Shown: piece after piece, positions 59,355-64,000 of the stretch
How the letters are laid out: each line of letters begins with the position of its first letter
Position numbering within the stretch: position 1 is the first letter of the stretch
Assembly: GCF_001514495.1 (NCBI RefSeq)
Contig: NZ_BCNM01000003.1
Location: 186,001 to 250,000 of the forward strand
From: Paenibacillus pabuli NBRC 13638
GTDB taxonomy: Bacteria > Bacillota > Bacilli > Paenibacillales > Paenibacillaceae
Length of the DNA stretch: 64,000 bases
Reading direction: 5' to 3'
Notes under the pieces: model-generated
Database searches by the model: none
Told to the model about the DNA's origin: nothing
Seen by the model: the letters and a program-made list of their open reading frames with translations, nothing else
Translations under genes and position numbers: made by a program

Positions 59355-60653
59355 TTAGCCCACGTTTTCGATCAATTCATTCAGGCATACCGCACCCTGT
59401 TCCCGCACATTAACCACAATAATTGGTGTATCCAGCATACCATGCATCCAGGACATATACTCTTCAACCTTACCATTCGGAAGGATCGTCAGAATGACGC
59501 CCGCGAATCCCCCACCATGGATGCGACATGCGCCATCACCCAAGTTTCGCAAATAATTCTCTGTCAGCGCCAGCGCGATCCCAATCTCCTGTTCTTTCAC
59601 CGAACCGCTCTGATACACATTTTGGAGCCACTTCCAGGAAGAGTTCCCGGATGCCGTAATCAGATTCAGGAAATCATCAAAACGCCCTTCACGCAAGGCC
59701 TTCACCTGACCGTCTACCCGATTGTTTTCCTCCAAGAAATGCAGCGCACGCAGTACCGCGCGATCCCCTCCAGCCTCACGGACCTGCTTAAGATTGGCAT
59801 AGATTGCCTCAGCCGTAATTTTCCGAACATACTCACTGCCCAGCGCCTGAGCAACAGCTCTCATCTCATAAGGAACAGCAGCATAATCCTCTGTCAGATC
59901 CGCGTGGTTCCCACCTGTGTTCACAATAACGAGAGAGTATCCGTTCTCCTGGAAGTCCCACTTTACAGGCTCAATCACCGGCTGTGCCGAATTTTCAAAA
60001 TCAATTGCAATCAACCCGCCATAGGCACAAGCCATTTGGTCCAGCAAACCGGACGGTTTGTTCCAATAATGATTCTCCGCGTATTGACCAATCTTCGCCA
60101 GGGTTACGACATCCAGCGTACTCTCGTTGTAGAAATGATTCAGAATCGTACAGATCAGCATCTCGAACGATGCCGATGAACTCAGCCCCGACGCCGAGAA
60201 TACGTTACTGGAGATGTATGCCTGGAAGCCGCCCACCTTATATCCGAACTCCCCGAATCCAGCAGCCATACCCCGAATCAAAGCCGTAGTGCCATCGTCT
60301 CCCGCCTTCGGTGCCAAATCCGTGAGATCGATTACATATTTCTGGTCATAACCTTCCGAATAAAAGGTAATTACCGAATTCGTCGTGGGCGCAGCCACCG
60401 CAATCGTATCCAGCGTAATACTGCCCGCCAGCACCTTGCCATGATTATGATCCGTATGGTTGCCCCCAATTTCGCTGCGTCCAGCCGCGCTGAACAACTT
60501 GCTGCCCTTTTGTACACCAAAGTGCTGTTCAAATGATTCGTTCAACTTCGTGTAACGTGCTGTCTGTTCTTCTAGTTGCTGCTGACCATACATTTGGGCA
60601 AGCAGCGCTTGGCCTGAAGTGGATTGGATCAGTTCCAGTGGTTGTGTAATCAT
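59355..60653 (-). CDS. galK: Galactokinase
   Basis: The 432-residue enzyme is a GHMP kinase: the galactokinase signature GRSEIGGNHTDHNHGKVLA near residue 60, the ATP-binding GLSSSASFE near residue 160 and GGGFAGVILTI near the C-terminus. It phosphorylates galactose to galactose-1-phosphate, the first Leloir step. The ATG at 60653 has AGGAGG seven bases upstream; the longer in-frame reading to 60743 has none. It stands alone, with no epimerase or uridylyltransferase gene next to it. A cre-like box with one mismatch (TTGTAAGCGTTTTTT, about 60787) lies upstream. Confidence 0.88.
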   Translation of the reverse strand: MITQPLELIQSTSGQALLAQMYGQQQLEEQTARYTKLNESFEQHFGVQKGSKLFSAAGRSEIGGNHTDHNHGKVLAGSITLDTIAVAAPTTNSVITFYSEGYDQKYVIDLTDLAPKAGDDGTTALIRGMAAGFGEFGYKVGGFQAYISSNVFSASGLSSSASFEMLICTILNHFYNESTLDVVTLAKIGQYAENHYWNKPSGLLDQMACAYGGLIAIDFENSAQPVIEPVKWDFQENGYSLVIVNTGGNHADLTEDYAAVPYEMRAVAQALGSEYVRKITAEAIYANLKQVREAGGDRAVLRALHFLEENNRVDGQVKALREGRFDDFLNLITASGNSSWKWLQNVYQSGSVKEQEIGIALALTENYLRNLGDGACRIHGGGFAGVILTILPNGKVEEYMSWMHGMLDTPIIVVNVREQGAVCLNELIENVG

Positions 60654-60857
60654 TAATAATCCTCCTATGAGTGCGCAGCATTTATTTTTCCATCGTAGTT
60701 GATGAACGACTCGTATCGATTCATTTCCGGATTCCTCTCCCATTATCTCAGCTTCGTTTCGGAAAAGGTAGGGTAGAATTGAAAGTTTGTAAGCGTTTTT
60801 TAAATCAATTTTTCATTTCATCATTATGGGCTTAACTTCAGTCCACTGCACGTTCGC

Positions 60858-61676
60858 TTAATTCAGAAAAGGTACAATGCTCTCCTTCAACGAAGCTACC
60901 GGCTGTCCCATTAATAGTTCAAGATCTTGAGATGTAGATACGGTATCTATACTGCTTAAAAAAGGGTAGATCCAGTGCTGCACTGACACATCCTCGCTGT
61001 GGATGATGGGCTTGCCAGCAAATTCCGTAAGCACCTCTGCCAGATCAGCAAAGGTCCAAATCCTTGGCGCAGCCAGCTCATATATCCTCTGCTCATGGCC
61101 TTTCTCTGCAAGCACGTTCGCAATGGCCCGTGCAAGATCGCTGCGTGTAACCGCATTAAACCGCCAATCTCCGGCTGGAGTTTTTAGCACGCCACTTTGT
61201 ATCGCCTCGTGTAGTCCAAGTACATTCACAAAATCAATATACAGCCCGCTGCACAAAATCGTATACTTCATCCCCGAATCAAATATAACCTTCTCGGTAA
61301 GTCTATGCACGCTGCTCGAATCCTTAAGATCAGTCTGCGGAAAAGCAAAGCTAGTATAGAGGATATGTTCAACTCCGGCTTCCCTCGCCGCATGGATTAC
61401 ATTAGTATGTTGAGTTAGCCGTACCGAATCATCGGTATGTGAGCTGGAGATCAGCAGCAGTTTATTCACACCGGTACAAGCTTTCTGGCATGTTTCCGGA
61501 TTATCATAGTCCATGCTGCGAACCTCTCCACCCTGATCCTTTAAAGCTTTTAAGGTTGAGGACATCCCCAAATTACGGACACCTGCAATAATTTCTGTTG
61601 TCGGGATCTTGGTCAGCAGATTTTCAATAATCAGATTGCCTAATTGTCCTGTGGCTCCGGTAATCAGGATCGACAT
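60858..61676 (-). CDS. NmrA-like SDR, probable NAD(P)H:quinone oxidoreductase type 2
   Basis: The 272-residue protein is an atypical short-chain dehydrogenase: SILITGATGQLGNLIIENL at the start, HILYTSFAFPQTDLKDSS in the middle and DLARAIANVLAEKGHEQRIY near residue 185. QorB/NmrA-like members reduce quinones or sense NADP. GGAGGG lies about nine bases before the ATG. An 18-bp MarR-type operator 36 bp upstream is the exact reverse complement of the one before the marR gene, so this gene is probably repressed by that regulator and induced by quinone-like or electrophilic stress. Confidence 0.85.
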   Translation of the reverse strand: MSILITGATGQLGNLIIENLLTKIPTTEIIAGVRNLGMSSTLKALKDQGGEVRSMDYDNPETCQKACTGVNKLLLISSSHTDDSVRLTQHTNVIHAAREAGVEHILYTSFAFPQTDLKDSSSVHRLTEKVIFDSGMKYTILCSGLYIDFVNVLGLHEAIQSGVLKTPAGDWRFNAVTRSDLARAIANVLAEKGHEQRIYELAAPRIWTFADLAEVLTEFAGKPIIHSEDVSVQHWIYPFLSSIDTVSTSQDLELLMGQPVASLKESIVPFLN

Positions 61677-61711
61677 CCTTCTTTTCCCTCCTGTGAATGA
61701 ATTGCATCAAG

Positions 61712-61729
61712 TAGTTAAGCTATTAACTA
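61712..61729. promoter_or_regulatory. MarR-type operator before the SDR gene
   Basis: TAGTTAAGCTATTAACTA has perfect 7-bp arms (TAGTTAA/TTAACTA read as a dyad around four bases). It is the exact reverse complement of the site at 62364-62381 and lies 36 bp upstream of the SDR start codon. Confidence 0.75.
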
Positions 61730-61852
61730 AATGGACAGAGTGATTCATTGGACTACAACACATTCCTCGCTGAACCAATCCTATCCCTTCCCCACATATA
61801 TTCCGACTCAGAATCGTCTGATCTTAGCTCCGCTTTTGAACTGCATTACGGA

Positions 61853-62344
61853 TTAAGACCTGTTCAGCTTCTGTAATAAAACGATCAACTGATGCTGCTC
61901 CTGTTCATCCAATTTGTCCATCTGTCTTGCTACAGCTTCACGGTTTCCCGGCAGATGCCCACTCAATAATGTCCGTCCAGCATCGGTAATGGAAATCAAT
62001 GTCTTGCGACCATCTCGGGCATGTTCGGCCCTTACAATATAGCCATCACGCTCCAGTGGGGTTAGCAGTAAGCTAATGTTGGCCTTGGTGACACCAATTT
62101 TTTCGGCAAGTACTGAAGGAAGCATCGTCCCCCCATCTTTGGCAATCTCTACGAGTATGCGAATCCTTGCTCCATTCAGCCCCTTTGACTGCCAGTATTT
62201 TTCCGATACGGCAACCAGATTGGCAGTCGCCTCAACCATTGTGAAAAAGGCTTCATTGGGCCGCGGCGGATGAAGCAAATATTCTTGCAACGCATCTTGT
62301 TTAGGATCAATTGGCAGTAAGTTCTCTCCTTGCAGATTATCCAT
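61853..62344 (-). CDS. MarR-family transcriptional regulator
   Basis: The 163-residue protein has a winged helix-turn-helix of the MarR type (residues about 55-125: LNGARIRILVEIAKDGG, LPSVLAEKIGVTKANISLLL, ARDGRKTLISITDAGRTLL) with N- and C-terminal dimer helices. The ATG at 62344 has GAGAGG nine bases upstream; the in-frame ATG at 62362 overlaps that site. An 18-bp palindrome just upstream and its twin before the SDR gene indicate autorepression plus control of the SDR gene. The MFS gene starts divergently about 200 bp away and may share control. Confidence 0.9.
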   Translation of the reverse strand: MDNLQGENLLPIDPKQDALQEYLLHPPRPNEAFFTMVEATANLVAVSEKYWQSKGLNGARIRILVEIAKDGGTMLPSVLAEKIGVTKANISLLLTPLERDGYIVRAEHARDGRKTLISITDAGRTLLSGHLPGNREAVARQMDKLDEQEQHQLIVLLQKLNRS

Positions 62345-62363
62345 GTGTTTTGTCCTCTCCATT

Positions 62364-62381
62364 TAGTTAATAGCTTAACTA
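62364..62381. promoter_or_regulatory. MarR-type operator before the marR gene
   Basis: TAGTTAATAGCTTAACTA, a dyad with 7-bp arms, begins 20 bp upstream of the marR start codon and is the exact reverse complement of the site at 61712-61729. Confidence 0.75.
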
Positions 62382-62550
62382 TATAGACGAAGATAACTTA
62401 CCCCATAGAAAATGTCAAATCATTATTTCTTTATAGTAAGATTAGGATTGCAGTCCATTATATAATAACTTAAATTTATATTGAAAAGGATAAATATGGT
62501 TTTATACATGGCGATGTGGAACTACTTTGAATCTGATGGTGGAGGAAACG

Positions 62551-63807
62551 ATGAAGATCAAGTCGAACTATACTAAACTCTTTGGTGCGTTCTCTCTTAC
62601 TTTCTTGGGTGATGGACTTACGCTCGCTGCGGTTCCATGGCTCATTTCCAATCTTACGAGCGATACTTTATATGCCTCCATAACCATGACGGCACTCCGT
62701 TTGCCCTGGCTTCTCTTCAGTCTGCCCGTGGGCGTTCTAATCGACCGATACTCACGCAAACATATGCTGATCGGAGCAGGCTTTACTCGAATGATTCTTC
62801 TCCTTGTGCTGACTTTATGTATATGGGGAGGCTGGGTGAGCATTCCTATTCTGGCTCTGTTCATGTTTGGTATCGGACTGAGTAGAGTCGTATTCGACAG
62901 CACTGTGCAGACGATCATTCCTCAACTTGTAGATGAAAAACAATTAGAAAAAGCCAATGGGCAGTTCACCGCAGGACAGTTAATCACGAGTGATATTCTG
63001 GGCGTTGCTCTGGGAGGGTTCATCATAACCCTGCATATTGTCTTTCCTTTTGCCATAGACGCCGTGACGGCTGTCATTGCTTTGCTTTTTTTAATCAGTT
63101 TGAAGGGAAACTTCTATCCAGGGGATACGGAAGCAACCAAGAAGGAAGCTCGCCCAATGAAGAATTGGAAACGGGAGATGTGGTCCGGGATTCAATATGT
63201 CTATCATGATCGTTTTCTCCGTGGTTTGGCGATTCTGTCCGTCACGATTACGCTGATGTATTCGATCATTCTCGCCACTCAAATATTTTTTGTACGAGAT
63301 GTCCTCCAGTTGGCTGCTTTTGCATTCGGCATATTAATCTCCATTGCAACAATCGGCAGCATCGTGGGGAGCCAGGCTGTTGCTTATATGCGTAAGAAAT
63401 GGAGTACGAAACAATTAATTATTTCATCCATTTTATGTATGGGCATCATCTACGGCGTGGTGGGTTTAACCACGAATGCGTATGTGGTAGGCGCCCTGTA
63501 TTTCTGTGCTGCATTTTTCATTATCGTCTACAATGTTACACGTTCTTCAATCCTGCAACGTTCCGTACCTAATGAGCTGCTCGGCAGGGTTGGAAGCGTG
63601 TTTCGCTTTTTGTCTTTTGGGATTAGTGCCGTTGGTACCTTGCTTGGCGGATTACTGGTGCGAATCAGCGAAACAACATTCGATAGAGTATTTTCGTTAC
63701 AACTGCCTTACCTTTTGTTAAGCCTGGTCTATATCCTGTCTGGTCTGTTATTCACCTTTAAAATGCAGAATCATTCAGAGAATCAGCGTAACACCCACCA
63801 TGTGTAG
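62551..63807 (+). CDS. MFS transporter, probable drug exporter
   Basis: The 418-residue protein has about twelve membrane helices in two bundles and the MFS loop between helices 2 and 3, LPVGVLIDRYSRKHMLIGAG (about residues 62-81). It resembles enterobactin/macrolide-type exporters of the DHA family. GGAGG lies five bases before the ATG at 62551; earlier in-frame starts have no site. It diverges from the MarR gene, so efflux under MarR control is plausible, although no operator copy was found directly before this gene. A CCGGAAG/CTTCCGG hairpin without a T run follows it (63825-63850). Confidence 0.87.
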   Translation: MKIKSNYTKLFGAFSLTFLGDGLTLAAVPWLISNLTSDTLYASITMTALRLPWLLFSLPVGVLIDRYSRKHMLIGAGFTRMILLLVLTLCIWGGWVSIPILALFMFGIGLSRVVFDSTVQTIIPQLVDEKQLEKANGQFTAGQLITSDILGVALGGFIITLHIVFPFAIDAVTAVIALLFLISLKGNFYPGDTEATKKEARPMKNWKREMWSGIQYVYHDRFLRGLAILSVTITLMYSIILATQIFFVRDVLQLAAFAFGILISIATIGSIVGSQAVAYMRKKWSTKQLIISSILCMGIIYGVVGLTTNAYVVGALYFCAAFFIIVYNVTRSSILQRSVPNELLGRVGSVFRFLSFGISAVGTLLGGLLVRISETTFDRVFSLQLPYLLLSLVYILSGLLFTFKMQNHSENQRNTHHV

Positions 63808-63944
63808 TATTTTATGTCGATAACCCGGAAGACCTGTGAGGGGCTTCCGGAAAATACCCTGCTTATATTTCACAGTGACTCAGTGACACCATGGAATATA
63901 ACAGGGCTTCTGATTTCGGTTATTCAGGTATGCATCTTCGTCTT

Positions 63945-64000
63945 TCATTCGGCATCAAACAGTTGTTTGCAGAACTCCGAGTATGTAGGTACATGCTCCA
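63945..64000 (-). CDS. Possible C-terminal end of a gene entering from the right edge
   Basis: Minus-strand translation from the edge gives EHVPTYSEFCKQLFDAE and a TGA stop at 63945-63947. The composition is protein-like, and the other two frames contain stops or odd residues. It is too short to name a family. Confidence 0.4.
   Translation of the reverse strand, partial: EHVPTYSEFCKQLFDAE

Noticed and set aside
60787..60801. cre-like box upstream of galactokinase
   Set aside because: One conserved C is missing and the second half is a T run, so it is too weak to call.
63825..63850. CCGGAAG/CTTCCGG hairpin after the MFS gene
   Set aside because: A good stem but no T run on either strand, so a terminator is not established.

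Overview
The window is chromosomal DNA from a spore-forming, plant- or soil-associated Firmicute, most likely Paenibacillus. The evidence is two spore-germinant receptor operons, a CotH/CotB-type spore coat cluster, YesM/YesN-type two-component systems paired with CUT1 sugar ABC importers that lack their own ATPase, strong AGGAGG ribosome sites, frequent TTG/GTG starts and a perfect CcpA (cre) box. No rRNA, tRNA, CRISPR array or intact transposon was seen.

Layout. 0-3.9 kb: the end of a sugar-uptake operon (permease, Gfo/Idh oxidoreductase) diverging from a secreted DUF4832-type protein across a promoter region with four copies of an 11-bp near-palindrome. 4-9.5 kb: a TetR/zinc-free oxidoreductase pair and a heterodimeric multidrug-type ABC exporter. 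9.8-13.8 kb: germinant receptor operon 1 (A-B-C). 13.9-34.8 kb: one long minus-strand catabolic island. 35.0-35.2 kb: frameshifted transposase remnant. 35.3-42 kb: second CUT1 cassette with its two-component system. 42-46.5 kb: spore coat cluster. 46.6-49.7 kb: a lipoprotein, a NERD protein and a beta-hydroxyacid dehydrogenase. 49.9-53.7 kb: germinant receptor operon 2 (B-A-C). 53.8-59.1 kb: a variable patch of small membrane proteins, lipoproteins and decayed genes. 59.3-64 kb: galactokinase, a MarR-controlled SDR gene and an MFS exporter.

The most interesting unit is the 21-kb island. Read in transcription order it holds XRE-cupin regulator, YesN, YesM, sugar-type binding protein, two permeases, Xaa-Pro peptidase (M24), FAD amine dehydrogenase, 4-hydroxyproline epimerase, a second proline-racemase-family protein with both catalytic cysteines replaced, DapA-type deaminase, ketoglutarate-semialdehyde-type dehydrogenase, two 2Fe-2S proteins, an HcnB-like FAD protein, a secreted metzincin-like protease and a beta-L-arabinofuranosidase. 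This is the full route from trans-4-hydroxy-L-proline to 2-oxoglutarate joined to an importer, a peptidase, a secreted protease and an enzyme that removes beta-L-arabinofuranose. I infer a dedicated system for feeding on arabinosylated hydroxyproline-rich plant wall glycoproteins (extensin type). The single steps are known; I do not recall this assembly being described. The island looks richer in G+C than its flanks and ends beside the transposase remnant, which suggests acquisition by transfer.

Functions are assigned from recognised motifs and gene order only; no database search was possible. Start codons were chosen by ribosome-site spacing and are flagged where uncertain.
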